A program made the translations under genes and the position numbers. DNA of 64,000 nt from Coraliomargarita sinensis. Its GTDB lineage: Bacteria; Verrucomicrobiota; Verrucomicrobiia; Opitutales; Coraliomargaritaceae. Positions within the stretch are counted from its first letter, which is position 1, and each line of letters begins with the position of its first letter. Below are positions 37,358-46,605 of the stretch, in pieces. The stretch spans positions 529,500 to 593,499 of the forward strand of contig NZ_QHJQ01000001.1 of NCBI RefSeq assembly GCF_003185655.1. Reading direction: 5' to 3'. Under the pieces are notes generated by a model that worked only from the letters and a program-made list of their open reading frames with translations, was not told where the DNA came from and ran no database searches.

Positions 37358-37482
37358 CCATTTGGAAGCGCTGGATGGAAAGAAGCGGAGGGTGGCTTGT
37401 CAAGTTCAGGAAAACGCTTCTTGCATTTAAATTTGAACAAATTTTCTTGGAACAAATCTAATGCCCCAACGCTCTACCTTGC

Positions 37483-38097
37483 ATGAACTCTACTATGCCC
37501 GCAAAAACTGAGACCCTGAACCCTGACGACCTTTTGATCGAGCGCGTGAAAAAAGGGGATGTCGCCGCTTACAACGACATTGTCACCCGCTATTATGACC
37601 GGATTTTTGCCCGTGTTTCGCAACTCCTTAAAAATAAGCAAGATGCGGAGGAAGTGACGCAGGATGCCTTCATCCGCGCTCAGCGGGGGTTGGAAAATTT
37701 CCGCGGTGATGCCTCCTTTTCCACCTGGCTCTACCAGATTGCGACGAATTTGGCCCACAACCGTTACTGGTACTGGTTCCGCCGCAAGCGCGACCAGTCG
37801 ATTTCCCTGGATCAGCCGCTGGGCGACGATGGTGATCTTACGCTGGAGAATTTGATGCCCAGCGAGGGTGAGAATCCCGCAGAAGCGACTGTTACGCAAG
37901 AATTTGTGGATCGCGTGGGCGAATGCATGCACGATTTAAATGAGAAGCACAAAGAGGTGCTGATTTTGCGAAATGTGAATAATCTGTCCTACGACGAGAT
38001 TGCCCAACAACTGGAGATCAGCGTAGGCACTGTGAAAAGTCGTATCGCCCGGGCGCGCGAAAGTCTTCGTGAACTAATGGGTAGTGATTTTGCATGA
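37483..38097 (+). CDS. ECF-type sigma-70 family RNA polymerase sigma factor
   Basis: This 204-residue sigma factor has region 2 (YYDRIFARVSQLLKN to TQDAFIRAQRGLENFRG and STWLYQIATNLAHNRYW) and region 4 (CMHDLNEKHKEVLILRNVNN, then YDEIAQQLEISVGTVKSRIA). Other regions are absent, as in ECF sigmas. Its stop overlaps the next gene by 4 bases (ATGA), which pairs it with a probable anti-sigma factor. The upstream 120 bases contain TTGAAC and TTGGAAC, the latter a possible ECF -35 for self-control. Confidence 0.92.
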   Translation: MNSTMPAKTETLNPDDLLIERVKKGDVAAYNDIVTRYYDRIFARVSQLLKNKQDAEEVTQDAFIRAQRGLENFRGDASFSTWLYQIATNLAHNRYWYWFRRKRDQSISLDQPLGDDGDLTLENLMPSEGENPAEATVTQEFVDRVGECMHDLNEKHKEVLILRNVNNLSYDEIAQQLEISVGTVKSRIARARESLRELMGSDFA

Positions 38098-38882
38098 CTG
38101 ACGATAGATTTACAGAACTGGTCAATTTATATTTCGATAAGGAAATCTCAGCGCAAGATCTCAAGCGGCTGAAAGCCGAAATTGCGGCCAGCCCGGATCG
38201 AAAGCGGGCCTTTACCGAACGTTGCCGTTTGGACAAAGCGATGCGCATGGCCCTTAAGCCGAGCGGAAGGCGCTCTAGACGGCGCTCGGGATCTCGCTCG
38301 GGCCGACGGGCCGCTTCGGGTCGTTCCCGTTCCGGCGTTCGTTTGCCGACCAAGGTTTCAGCGCTCGATGAATCGATGCGGGCCCCAAGTGTCACTCACT
38401 TCCCCCGCTGGTTGCTCGCATCCGGAGCTGCCGCTTCGGTTGTGCTCGGGTTGGTGCTGTTGCCCCCGGTGTTTCGGGATACCACAGACCGTCAGGCGCA
38501 GCCCGCTCGGGTTGGTGTCAGTGATCAGGACTTGGTCAACGAGGATCCGCTGGCCGCTCTGGGTAAATCCGAGTTGCGGCGTTACGCCAGTATTCAGGAG
38601 CAGCGTGAAGCCAAGCGCCATGCCAGTCTGATTGCTCAGATGCGGTTGATGGGCTTACGCCCGGAGCATACTCCAGAGGATAAGCAGCTCAGAGAGGTTA
38701 ACATGGCTGCTGTCCATACCCCGGAACAGCGTGTCAGCCAGGCAGAGCTGTTTCAACGGATCCAGACGATGAAAGCCATGCCGGAAATGAAGCTGCTTCG
38801 TCTGGAGGAGGTCGGGGACTCGTCCGGTCCGTCCTGGTCGGGTTCTTATGAGCCCTCACTGGTGAGTTTCGAAGAGCTTTAA
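38094..38882 (+). CDS. probable membrane anti-sigma factor
   Basis: The 262-residue protein begins with a short acidic helical domain (LVNLYFDKEISAQDLKRLKAEI) of the kind that binds ECF sigma factors. A very basic Arg/Ser linker follows, then one membrane segment near residues 102-122 (WLLASGAAASVVLGLVLL), then a periplasmic tail. It has no zinc-binding H-x-x-x-C-x-x-C. Coupling to the sigma gene supports the role; the signal sensed is unknown. Confidence 0.75.
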   Translation: MTDDRFTELVNLYFDKEISAQDLKRLKAEIAASPDRKRAFTERCRLDKAMRMALKPSGRRSRRRSGSRSGRRAASGRSRSGVRLPTKVSALDESMRAPSVTHFPRWLLASGAAASVVLGLVLLPPVFRDTTDRQAQPARVGVSDQDLVNEDPLAALGKSELRRYASIQEQREAKRHASLIAQMRLMGLRPEHTPEDKQLREVNMAAVHTPEQRVSQAELFQRIQTMKAMPEMKLLRLEEVGDSSGPSWSGSYEPSLVSFEEL

Positions 38883-38900
38883 TAAGCGAACTCGCTTCGG

Positions 38901-41018
38901 CTACGGTTGCCCTTGCGCACGGCGCATGGCGCGTTGTGCGGCTTCCGGTTGATTACTGCGAGAGTAGGCGAGTGAGAGGTTGTACCAGGCCCGCGAGAAG
39001 TTTGGTTCCAGAGCGACCGCTTCCTCCAGATAGCCGATAGCGGTATTCAAGTCGCCGGTTTCCGCGGCCAGCAAGCCGAGTGAGTAGGGGAAGATTGCGT
39101 CCTTCGGGGCAAGCTCCCAGCCCTTGAAGAGACGGGTGCGCGCTTCTTTTTGCAGGCCTGCAGTGCTCAGCAGAATCGCCGCCTGATGATACATCTGGGC
39201 GTTGGCGCGATCGAGTTGTATGGCGCGATCAATGTATTTCCGCAGATCGGGCAGCCTTTTCTCCTGAGCGGCGCGGTTTGCCAGAACAAGCAGGGTCTGC
39301 GGGCGGTCAGAGTTAAAATCGAGATAGTTGTTCCACTCGGCTAAGGTGCTTTCGTTCGGAATCGCTTGATTGGTATTCTCCAGCGCCCGGGCAGCGGCAA
39401 TGCGGACCGAACGCGAGCTGTCGGACAGGGCGTCCATCTTGTTGGGGCTTTCCGGGTTAAAGACCAGAAGCGCCGATACGGCTCGTTCCCGAACCAACGG
39501 GCTCTCGTCCTTCAACAATGGTCGGAGCGCACCAGCGGCTTGCTCGTTGGGCAAGTATGCGCTGATCAAGCCGGCGTAAGTCGCACGCCATGCGGGAATG
39601 TCCTCTTCTTCAAGGAGCGAGATAAGTTGCTGAAGTGCACTTGGGTCGTAGTTGTAGGCGGCGTGGAGGGCGCGGGCTCGTTGCCGCTGACGACTCTTGG
39701 CCAGTTTCTCGCCGTACCACTCCTCGACATGTTTGACGGCCCAGTCCACGGACTCGTCGGTATGGCAGGAACTGCAGGCATTGGGGATGCCAAGCTCTTT
39801 GGTCATCAGCGGATCCGGCGAATGGAAGCCGTGGTCGGCTCGCGGGTCGACCTGCATGTAAGTGGTTTTGGGCATGTGACAGCTTACACATTGATTCCCG
39901 GTGCTGCCTTCGGCGTGAAAACTGTGGGCCAGCGGTTCGATGACCGGCGCTTCCATGTAACCGCTGTCGTGGCAGCGCATGCAGAGCATGTTGTTCTTTA
40001 CGGGTAGGATTAGCTCATTGCTGTGAGGATTATGGCAGTCCAAACAGCTCACTCCGGCGTGATTCATCCGGCTCATTTGGAAGGAGCCATGGACAAAGAC
40101 CTCATCCAGAATCTGGCCGTCCGGATAGTAAAGCCCCGGCTGATCGGGTAAGCTCACTCCGAAGTGGTTGTGATAAGCGTCGCCCGGCTTGAAGGCATCG
40201 GCGGTAATCTGATCCCGGCGGGAGTGGCAGGAGGCGCAATTATCCTCGATCTGTTCGCGGTCGAGTGGAGGGAGGGAAGTGTTGCCTCCGGAGCGTGCCA
40301 GGCGCACGTGCTCTTCCAGTCCGGTGTGGCATTCGGCACAGGCAATCCCTTGTTGGATCCAGGTCGACTCATAGCGATCAGCCTCAAAATCGAAACCCTT
40401 GTTATACTCCGTGGTGTGGCAGTAGGCACAATTCGCGTTCCAGTTCATGCCTTGCCCGGTCCAATGGCCCCACTCGCCGGGTACCCGGTCTTCGTGGGCA
40501 AAAACATCGACCCACTCGTTTTTGAGCACGTCGTAGGAGGCGCTGATGGTTTGGTACTTGTTGCCTTCGAAGCGTGTGAGATATTGCCGGATGGGTGTGT
40601 AGCCAATCACGCCAACGAGTTCATGCCGCTCCGACCCGCCTTCAGCATCGATGACCTCCAGCCAGAATTTGTCCGCCTCCTTTTCCATGCGGTAAGTCAC
40701 ACCCGATTCCTTGATCTCGCGGGTGGGGGTGAATGCCGCCGTATCCAACTCCACCGAGACCGGGCGATTGGCTTTGGCGTGATGGCTCTGTTGCCACTGT
40801 TCAAACTCTTCCGCATGGCACTCGGCACAGGAACTGGGCCCGCTACGGGCGAGCCTCGGTCCATCAAAAGTGAAGGGGAATGTTCCGTGCAGGGATTCAA
40901 CCTTGCTCTTCTGCGTGGCTTCGTAGCCGGAAGAGGGTTTGTCGCCACAACCACTGACGCAAAGGCAGGCGATGGTAATAACAAGCCCATGCAGAATGGA
41001 TGTGAAGCGAATGAACAT
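38901..41018 (-). CDS. octahaem c-type cytochrome lipoprotein with HEAT/TPR tail
   Basis: This 705-residue protein opens with a lipoprotein signal (CLCVSGC lipobox). It has eight CxxCH haem motifs between residues ~45 and ~420 (CAECH, CAYCH, CAECH, CASCH, CLDCH, CMRCH, CVSCH, CSSCH), many close-spaced as in cytochrome c-554-like folds. HEAT-like helices (SPLVRERAVSALL) and at least three TPRs (LEEAVALEPNFSRAWYNLS) follow. It should sit on the outer face of a membrane and carry electrons; the redox partner is not visible. It is divergent from the PLD-family gene. Confidence 0.9.
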   Translation of the reverse strand: MFIRFTSILHGLVITIACLCVSGCGDKPSSGYEATQKSKVESLHGTFPFTFDGPRLARSGPSSCAECHAEEFEQWQQSHHAKANRPVSVELDTAAFTPTREIKESGVTYRMEKEADKFWLEVIDAEGGSERHELVGVIGYTPIRQYLTRFEGNKYQTISASYDVLKNEWVDVFAHEDRVPGEWGHWTGQGMNWNANCAYCHTTEYNKGFDFEADRYESTWIQQGIACAECHTGLEEHVRLARSGGNTSLPPLDREQIEDNCASCHSRRDQITADAFKPGDAYHNHFGVSLPDQPGLYYPDGQILDEVFVHGSFQMSRMNHAGVSCLDCHNPHSNELILPVKNNMLCMRCHDSGYMEAPVIEPLAHSFHAEGSTGNQCVSCHMPKTTYMQVDPRADHGFHSPDPLMTKELGIPNACSSCHTDESVDWAVKHVEEWYGEKLAKSRQRQRARALHAAYNYDPSALQQLISLLEEEDIPAWRATYAGLISAYLPNEQAAGALRPLLKDESPLVRERAVSALLVFNPESPNKMDALSDSSRSVRIAAARALENTNQAIPNESTLAEWNNYLDFNSDRPQTLLVLANRAAQEKRLPDLRKYIDRAIQLDRANAQMYHQAAILLSTAGLQKEARTRLFKGWELAPKDAIFPYSLGLLAAETGDLNTAIGYLEEAVALEPNFSRAWYNLSLAYSRSNQPEAAQRAMRRAQGQP

Positions 41019-41104
41019 TCAGACCACACTGAAATAAGTCTCAATCGGGTCAAGCCTGCCGCGTGGGCTTGATTTATAATAAGTTCGTCGACACCTTAGA
41101 ATAA

Positions 41105-42631
41105 ATGAAGGTTATCTTGTTGCTTCTGATCGGTGCAGTGTTGGGCATTTCTCTGCTGCCGTATCTACTGTTCCGGCAAAAAGAGATGCCGCCGGGCACG
41201 AATCTGGCCAGTCCCGCATATTCTTTTGACTCGGCCGAGCTCTTGATCGACCGCACGGCGTGGGATGAGCAAACCGAGCAATACCTTCGGGAGCATCAGA
41301 TTTTTGATACGATTCTGAAGGAGGTTCAAGCGGCTGAGACCTTCATTATCGCCGACTTCTTTTTGTGGAATCCCTGGAAGGGCGCAATTGAGGCTGGGGG
41401 CAGTCTTCGTCCTCTGGCCGAGGAACTGGCCACCGCACTGATCGAAAAGCGTATCCAAAATCCGGATATGCCGATACTCGTCATTACCGATCCGATTAAC
41501 CGGATCTACGGTGAACTTGCGCCCGACTTTTACCAGCGAATTGCCGATGCCGGTATCCCGATTGTTTTTACGGCACTGGACCAACTGCCCGATTCAAGTC
41601 GGCTGTACGCGCCGCAGGCCTGGTTTTGGTCCCGCTTTCTGCCATCCGAGAAAAAGGACGACGCTCGTTGGGTGCCGAATCCCTTTAATCCCGAGGGGAA
41701 GAAGCTGACTCTCGCCCAGCTCGGACGCTTGCTCTATTTTAAGGCCAACCATCGCAAAGTGCTCGTAACAGGGCGCAGTGGCGGCGAGACACGCCTCTTG
41801 GTGCCGAGCTTTAATCCAGCCGATGGCAGCGCGAACCATTCCAATATAGGTGTGCTTGTCGACGGGCCGGTTGCCCGCTTTGCCGCCGAGTCCGAACTCG
41901 AGGTGGCCGCTTGGTCCGGAGCCGAGGCGGATCATATTCAGGGCGGTCTCACGATGAAAGCAGCTGAAGCCATTTCCGGCATACAGAATTATCTTAGTGT
42001 GATGCCTGGTCCGGACTTTGCCCGGCTTGGAGAACCTGCCGTCGCATATCGTAGTGAAGGCGCCATACGGGATGAAATTATTCTCCAGCTTCAAAAGGCA
42101 GTTGCCGGCACACGTATCGATATCGGCATGTTCTATTTTTCCGATCGCAAGGTCATCCAAGCGCTCAAGAGTGCGATCAAACGTGGCGCGAAGCTAAGGG
42201 TTTTGCTCGATGCCAATCGTGACGCCTTCGGTCGGGAAAAGAACGGAATTCCCAACCGTATTATTGCCGCTGAGCTCATGGAGCTGACCGAGGATCACGA
42301 GCTACAGGTTCGCTGGGCCGCCACTCATGGCGAGCAGTTCCACAGTAAAGTTCTGCGTATCAGCGGCCCACAGCAGGAGGTCCTTTTCCTCGGGTCGGCC
42401 AACTGGACGCGGCGCAACATCGGCAACCTCAACCTGGAGTCGAATCTGCTCCTGACTAATGTAGCGACAGCCAATCAAAGCTTCGATGCATACTTCGAAT
42501 CGGTCTGGGGCAATGAACGTGGTTACGCAGAAAGCCTGCCTTACGAGGATCTGGCGGAAAGCGGTTTTTCGCTGACCTGGAAAAAATGGCTCTACCGTTT
42601 CCAGGAGTGGAGCGGGGCGTCGACCTTCTAG
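41105..42631 (+). CDS. phospholipase D family protein (cardiolipin synthase-like)
   Basis: This 508-residue protein has an N-terminal membrane anchor (VILLLLIGAVLGISLLPYLLF) and two PLD half-sites. The first is NHRKVLVTG with downstream PSFNPADGSANHSN; the second is FHSKVLRI with FLGSANWTRRNIG. The usual HxKxxxxD aspartates are not clearly present in either site, so the substrate class (cardiolipin synthesis, lipid or nucleic-acid hydrolysis) is uncertain. It converges with, and overlaps by 4 bases, the small RNase III-like gene. Confidence 0.82.
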   Translation: MKVILLLLIGAVLGISLLPYLLFRQKEMPPGTNLASPAYSFDSAELLIDRTAWDEQTEQYLREHQIFDTILKEVQAAETFIIADFFLWNPWKGAIEAGGSLRPLAEELATALIEKRIQNPDMPILVITDPINRIYGELAPDFYQRIADAGIPIVFTALDQLPDSSRLYAPQAWFWSRFLPSEKKDDARWVPNPFNPEGKKLTLAQLGRLLYFKANHRKVLVTGRSGGETRLLVPSFNPADGSANHSNIGVLVDGPVARFAAESELEVAAWSGAEADHIQGGLTMKAAEAISGIQNYLSVMPGPDFARLGEPAVAYRSEGAIRDEIILQLQKAVAGTRIDIGMFYFSDRKVIQALKSAIKRGAKLRVLLDANRDAFGREKNGIPNRIIAAELMELTEDHELQVRWAATHGEQFHSKVLRISGPQQEVLFLGSANWTRRNIGNLNLESNLLLTNVATANQSFDAYFESVWGNERGYAESLPYEDLAESGFSLTWKKWLYRFQEWSGASTF

Positions 42632-42939
42632 CCTTTTCTCCGGTAGCTGCCAGGTTGGCGTCGCTTGGCCAGCTGCTTTTTGAAGAGTGGCACGAAGGTT
42701 TCCTCGATGTGGTCAAAGGCGGCCTGTAGGCCGTCGCTCTCATAGATCACTCCGATCTCCGCTTCCATTGCCGTGGGTTCCCCGATGGCGGAGAGAAACT
42801 TGTTCGAGGTCATCCGAATGAAGGCGTCGTGACGGTCCTCCTTTTTGATTTGCGGGGCCTTGAGGATCCACCCACGGGCGAAGAGTGCCAGCACGGCGTC
42901 GCCGATCCAGGCCTTGGTGCGTTTTTCGTCTTCGATCAT
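42628..42939 (-). CDS. small RNase III-like domain protein
   Basis: The 103-residue protein contains KAWIGDAVLALFARG, matching the RNase III signature (GDAVL), and a second helix group with RMTSNKFLSAIGEPTAMEAEIG holding a candidate second acidic site. No double-stranded-RNA-binding domain is present. Its size is closer to Mini-III than to full RNase III, although Mini-III is usually longer. It could process rRNA or be a nuclease-dead relative. Confidence 0.6.
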   Translation of the reverse strand: MIEDEKRTKAWIGDAVLALFARGWILKAPQIKKEDRHDAFIRMTSNKFLSAIGEPTAMEAEIGVIYESDGLQAAFDHIEETFVPLFKKQLAKRRQPGSYRRKG

Positions 42940-42981
42940 GAAAGTTAGCTCTAATCAGGTGGGGCACAGGCTCAAGCCAAG

Positions 42982-43007
42982 GTTTATTTTGATTAATCAA
43001 AATAAAC
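42982..43007. promoter_or_regulatory. perfect 26-base palindrome in a divergent promoter region
   Basis: The half-site GTTTATTTTGATT is followed immediately by its exact reverse complement. It lies between the RNase III-like gene (minus) and the outer-membrane protein gene (plus). A perfect AT-rich palindrome of this length is best explained as a dimeric regulator operator. Confidence 0.55.
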
Positions 43008-43045
43008 TTCTTGAACATACAAAATTAGCCTCTAAACAGGCTGCC

Positions 43046-43750
43046 ATGTTTGACAAAATACCAAGAAAAGGACTCCTGATTCCGGGCTTGATAAATTTTC
43101 TTCTCACCCAGGGCGCGATGGGAGAGAGCTGGACTTATGAGGTCACGACGACATGGGAATCAAAATATGTCGAAAACGGCCGGAACGAACTTCCTGAAGG
43201 CGGCATCTTTACCGCGGAAGCACTGGCTGAGTACAAAGGCCTGAGCCTGGGCGCATGGTCTGTCCTCGGGGACAGTGTTGACTACAAGGAATTACAGTTG
43301 AGTGCCGCCTACGAAATTGCCTTTGAGGGATTCGACCTGACGGTAGGATGGACCCATCTTGAGTTTGATCCCGCTTCCGCCGATGACGATGAAGTCTTCC
43401 TAGAACTGGTGCCGGGGCATATCGGCGGTTTTGAGTTCACCGCCGGGATCGTTTACTCCTTTGAAGCAGGCGGAAGTTTTCTGGAGCTGACCTTGGCTTA
43501 TCCCTTCGCTTTCATGGAGGAGAAGTTGACCGTCGAGCCCTACCTGCAGGAAAATTTCGATTTCGGGTACCGTACGGCTGCGCACGATGGGTTGAGCAAT
43601 TTTCAAGTCGGACTGGAAGCAAGTTATGCTCTGAATGAGTACGTCTCGGTTCTCGGATTTGTATCCCACAGTTGGGCACAGGCGGATGTCGAGCGGGAAG
43701 GGCTCGGCGACGTCAGCTGGGCGGGCCTGGGGCTGAGGGCGAGTTTCTGA
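43046..43750 (+). CDS. outer-membrane beta-barrel protein
   Basis: This ~234-residue protein has a signal peptide (GLLIPGLINFLLTQGAMG) from the ATG at 43046. The mature part is alternating aromatic beta strands (e.g. LTVGWTHLEFD, LGAWSVLGD) and ends in phenylalanine (GLGLRASF), the usual signal for outer-membrane insertion. It resembles the small porin-like proteins of Verrucomicrobiota. The cargo is unknown. The palindrome at 42982 lies 39 bases upstream and may control it. Confidence 0.75.
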   Translation: MFDKIPRKGLLIPGLINFLLTQGAMGESWTYEVTTTWESKYVENGRNELPEGGIFTAEALAEYKGLSLGAWSVLGDSVDYKELQLSAAYEIAFEGFDLTVGWTHLEFDPASADDDEVFLELVPGHIGGFEFTAGIVYSFEAGGSFLELTLAYPFAFMEEKLTVEPYLQENFDFGYRTAAHDGLSNFQVGLEASYALNEYVSVLGFVSHSWAQADVEREGLGDVSWAGLGLRASF

Positions 43751-43752
43751 TT

Positions 43753-46536
43753 TTAGTGTGCCTCCAGCCAGTTGTCTCCGATCCCGATTTCGATTTCGAT
43801 CGGGCAGTCGAGCTCAAGCGCGCCCACCATGCCTTCGGTGACGAGTTCCCTGAGCTGGGTTTCTTCGTCCGGGTGCATGTCGAAGACGAGTTCGTCATGC
43901 ACCTGCAGGAGCATACGGCTTTTTAATTGAGCCTCTGTCATGGATTTTTGGATACGTACCATGGCGAGCTTGATCATGTCGGCGGCCGTACCCTGGATGG
44001 GCATGTTGATGGCGTTGCGCTCGGCGGCGGCCCGGATGGTGCCGTTGCTGGAGTTGATATCCCGCAGGCTGCGGCGGCGCCCGCAGACGGTTTCGACGTA
44101 GCCCTGCTTTTTCGCTTTCTTTTTTTGCGCTTCCATGTAGCTGGGGATGCCGGGGAACTGCTTGAAATACTGGTCGATGATGTCCTGGGCCTCGGTGCGG
44201 CTGACGGCGCCGCCGAGTCGCTGGGAGAGGCCGAAGGCGGAGATGCCGTAAGGGATGCCGAAGTTGACCATCTTGGCGGTGCTGCGCTGGTCGCGGGTGA
44301 CGGCGTCCAAGGCGACGTCGAAAATTTTGGCAGCCGTAGCGGTGTGAATATCGCGCTTTTCCTTGAAGGCGGTGAGCAGGCCTTCGTCGCCGGTCAGGGC
44401 GGCGAGAATGCGCAACTCGATTTGCGAGTAGTCGGCGGCCAGTAGTTTCCAGCCTTCCCTGGGGACGAAGGCCTTGCGGATCTCACGGCCGCGCTCGCTG
44501 CGCACGGGGATGTTCTGCAGGTTGGGGTCGTTCGAGGAGAGTCGGCCGGTAGCGGTCTGGACCTGACCGTAGTGCGTGTGGACGCGGCCGGTCTTCGGGT
44601 CGACGCTGTTGGGGAGCGCGTCGATGTAGGTACTCCGCAGTTTGCTGAGTTGGCGGTACTCCAAGAGGTCGGCTACGATCTGGTGCTTGGGAGCGAGTGT
44701 GGAGAGGACCTGTTCGTTGGTCGCGTATTGCCCGGTTCTGGTTTTCTTCGGCTTCTCCACCAGTTTAAGTTCATCAAACAGGACTTCCCCCAGCTGCTTG
44801 GGCGAGTTGAGGTTGAATTCACGTCCGGCCGCCTCGTAGACGCTGTCCTGGAGTGCGATGATGTGGTCTTGAATCGAAAGCCCGGTATCTTTGAGCGTCT
44901 GTTCGCACATGCGGATGCCCTCGCGCTCCATCGCGACCAGTACGGGAAGGAGCGGCGTTTCGATTTCAAAAAAGACTTTGGCCTGGCCCACTTCGTCGAG
45001 CCGGGGCTTGAAACCTTCCAAGAGTTGCAGGGCGATGTCGGCATCTTCGATGGCATAGTTGGCCAGGGCCTGCGGCTCGACGCCGGAGTAGTCGAGGGCC
45101 TCGCCTTTTTTCGCCTCGGGGAAGAGTTCGGAAAACCGGATAGTGGAATACTGGAGGATGTCTTCCGCCAATACGTCGAGATTGTGGCGCTGCTCCGGGT
45201 CAATCAGCGCGTGGGCCAGCATGGTGTCGTAGCAGGCGCCATTGACCGGGCAGTCCTGCTCGGCCAGTACCGCGAGGTCGAATTTCAGGTTATGCCCGAT
45301 CTTGGTCAACGAGGGGTCGGCGAAGACGGGGCGGAGTGCCGCCAGCGCATCTTTCGAGGTGGGCACCCACCAGCCGCTGTGGGCCTTGGTGGAAAAGGAC
45401 AGGCCGACAAGATCGGCGCTGCGGGGGTTCAGCGCAGTGGTCTCGGTGTCAAAAGCAAATTCACCGGCGTCCCGGAGAGCCTGCACAAGTTCATCCAATC
45501 CCTCAGTATCCCGTACCACGCGATAATCTGTCTCAAAGTCGGACAGTTTCTTGAACGGCATCTCCGGAATCAGGTCGAGCTGGCCGCCGTCATCCTTTGC
45601 AGCGGCCTTCTCGTCGTCCTCGCTCTTCAACACGAGGTCCTGGGCTGCTTCCTGGACAGAAAAATCATTGCCGAAGATGCGTTTCCCCAGAGTGCGGAAC
45701 TCGAACTCGGTAAAGATCGGCACCAGCTTCTCCTTGTCTGGTTCATCGAGTTGCAGGTCGTCCCAGGAAGCTTCCACCGGCACGTCGAGCTGAATGGTGG
45801 CGAGCTTCTTGGAGAGCAAGGCCTGTTCGGCGTTATCGCGTACTTTCTCCTGTTGCTTCCCCTTGAGTTCATCCACGTGGTCGAGCAGGCCTTCGACGGT
45901 GTCATATTTCGCCAGCAGCTTTTCCGCGGTCTTCGGGCCGATCCCCGGCACCCCTGGAATGTTGTCGGAGACGTCGCCGCAGAGCCCGAGCATATCGATA
46001 ACCTGTTCGACACGTTCGATGCCCCACTTCTCGCAGATTTCCTTGATGCCCCAAATTTCAGCGGCGTCGCCTTTCCTCGAAGGGCGATACATTTTGATTT
46101 TTTCGGTCACCAGTTGGCCGAAGTCCTTGTCCGGGGTGACCATGAAAATTTCTTCGAAGCCGTCGGCTTCGGCCCGGTGGGCGAGGGTGCCGATAATGTC
46201 GTCCGCTTCGTAGCCATCCTTCTTTAAAACGGGAATACCGAAAGCTTCTGCGATTCGGTCCAGGTGGGGTAGCGCCGCCGAGAGGTCTTCCGGCATGTCT
46301 TCCCGGTTGGCCTTGTATTCCTTGTGTAGTTCGTGCCGCTCGGTGGGCGCGTCGGTATCGAAGACCACCGCCATGTGGCTGGGCTGACGGTTGATCATCA
46401 GCTCAATCAGGGTCCCGGTGAAGCCGAAAATGGCCGATGTGTTGAAGCCCTTGGACGTATAAATGGGGCTGCGAATGAGGGCAAAGTGGGCACGGTAGGC
46501 CAGCGCCATGCCGTCGAGAAGGTAAAGAGTCTTCAT
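43753..46536 (-). CDS. polA: DNA polymerase I
   Basis: This ~927-residue protein has all three domains. A 5' nuclease lies at ~1-290 (TLYLLDGMALAYRAHF start; GDVSDNIPGVPGIGPKTA). A 3'-5' exonuclease at ~350-540 keeps its acidic motif (FAFDTETTALN). The polymerase carries motif A LLAADYSQIELRILA, motif B RSTAKMVNFGIPYG and motif C LLQVHDELVFD. The start is placed at MKTLYLLDG; a 12-residue extension upstream lies in an intergenic repeat. It fills gaps in replication and repair, alongside uvrB at the other end of the window. Confidence 0.97.
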   Translation of the reverse strand: MKTLYLLDGMALAYRAHFALIRSPIYTSKGFNTSAIFGFTGTLIELMINRQPSHMAVVFDTDAPTERHELHKEYKANREDMPEDLSAALPHLDRIAEAFGIPVLKKDGYEADDIIGTLAHRAEADGFEEIFMVTPDKDFGQLVTEKIKMYRPSRKGDAAEIWGIKEICEKWGIERVEQVIDMLGLCGDVSDNIPGVPGIGPKTAEKLLAKYDTVEGLLDHVDELKGKQQEKVRDNAEQALLSKKLATIQLDVPVEASWDDLQLDEPDKEKLVPIFTEFEFRTLGKRIFGNDFSVQEAAQDLVLKSEDDEKAAAKDDGGQLDLIPEMPFKKLSDFETDYRVVRDTEGLDELVQALRDAGEFAFDTETTALNPRSADLVGLSFSTKAHSGWWVPTSKDALAALRPVFADPSLTKIGHNLKFDLAVLAEQDCPVNGACYDTMLAHALIDPEQRHNLDVLAEDILQYSTIRFSELFPEAKKGEALDYSGVEPQALANYAIEDADIALQLLEGFKPRLDEVGQAKVFFEIETPLLPVLVAMEREGIRMCEQTLKDTGLSIQDHIIALQDSVYEAAGREFNLNSPKQLGEVLFDELKLVEKPKKTRTGQYATNEQVLSTLAPKHQIVADLLEYRQLSKLRSTYIDALPNSVDPKTGRVHTHYGQVQTATGRLSSNDPNLQNIPVRSERGREIRKAFVPREGWKLLAADYSQIELRILAALTGDEGLLTAFKEKRDIHTATAAKIFDVALDAVTRDQRSTAKMVNFGIPYGISAFGLSQRLGGAVSRTEAQDIIDQYFKQFPGIPSYMEAQKKKAKKQGYVETVCGRRRSLRDINSSNGTIRAAAERNAINMPIQGTAADMIKLAMVRIQKSMTEAQLKSRMLLQVHDELVFDMHPDEETQLRELVTEGMVGALELDCPIEIEIGIGDNWLEAH

Positions 46537-46540
46537 GCGA

Positions 46541-46572
46541 TGAACATTGAACGCTGAACATCGAACATCCAA
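46541..46572. repeat. intergenic GAACATYGAAC-type repeat upstream of polA
   Basis: Short iterations of GAACATTGAAC/GAACATCGAAC read through here and spuriously extend the polA frame. A related repeat (GTTCGATGTTCGATG) occurs at 55190-55250. Confidence 0.55.
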
Positions 46573-46605
46573 CTCTGAATACGCGGAAAGTATTCCTAGA
46601 GTTTT

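Noticed and set aside
44572..46227. 551-residue plus-strand frame opposite polA
   Set aside because: It is a by-product of GC-rich third positions in polA, which has every expected motif on the other strand.
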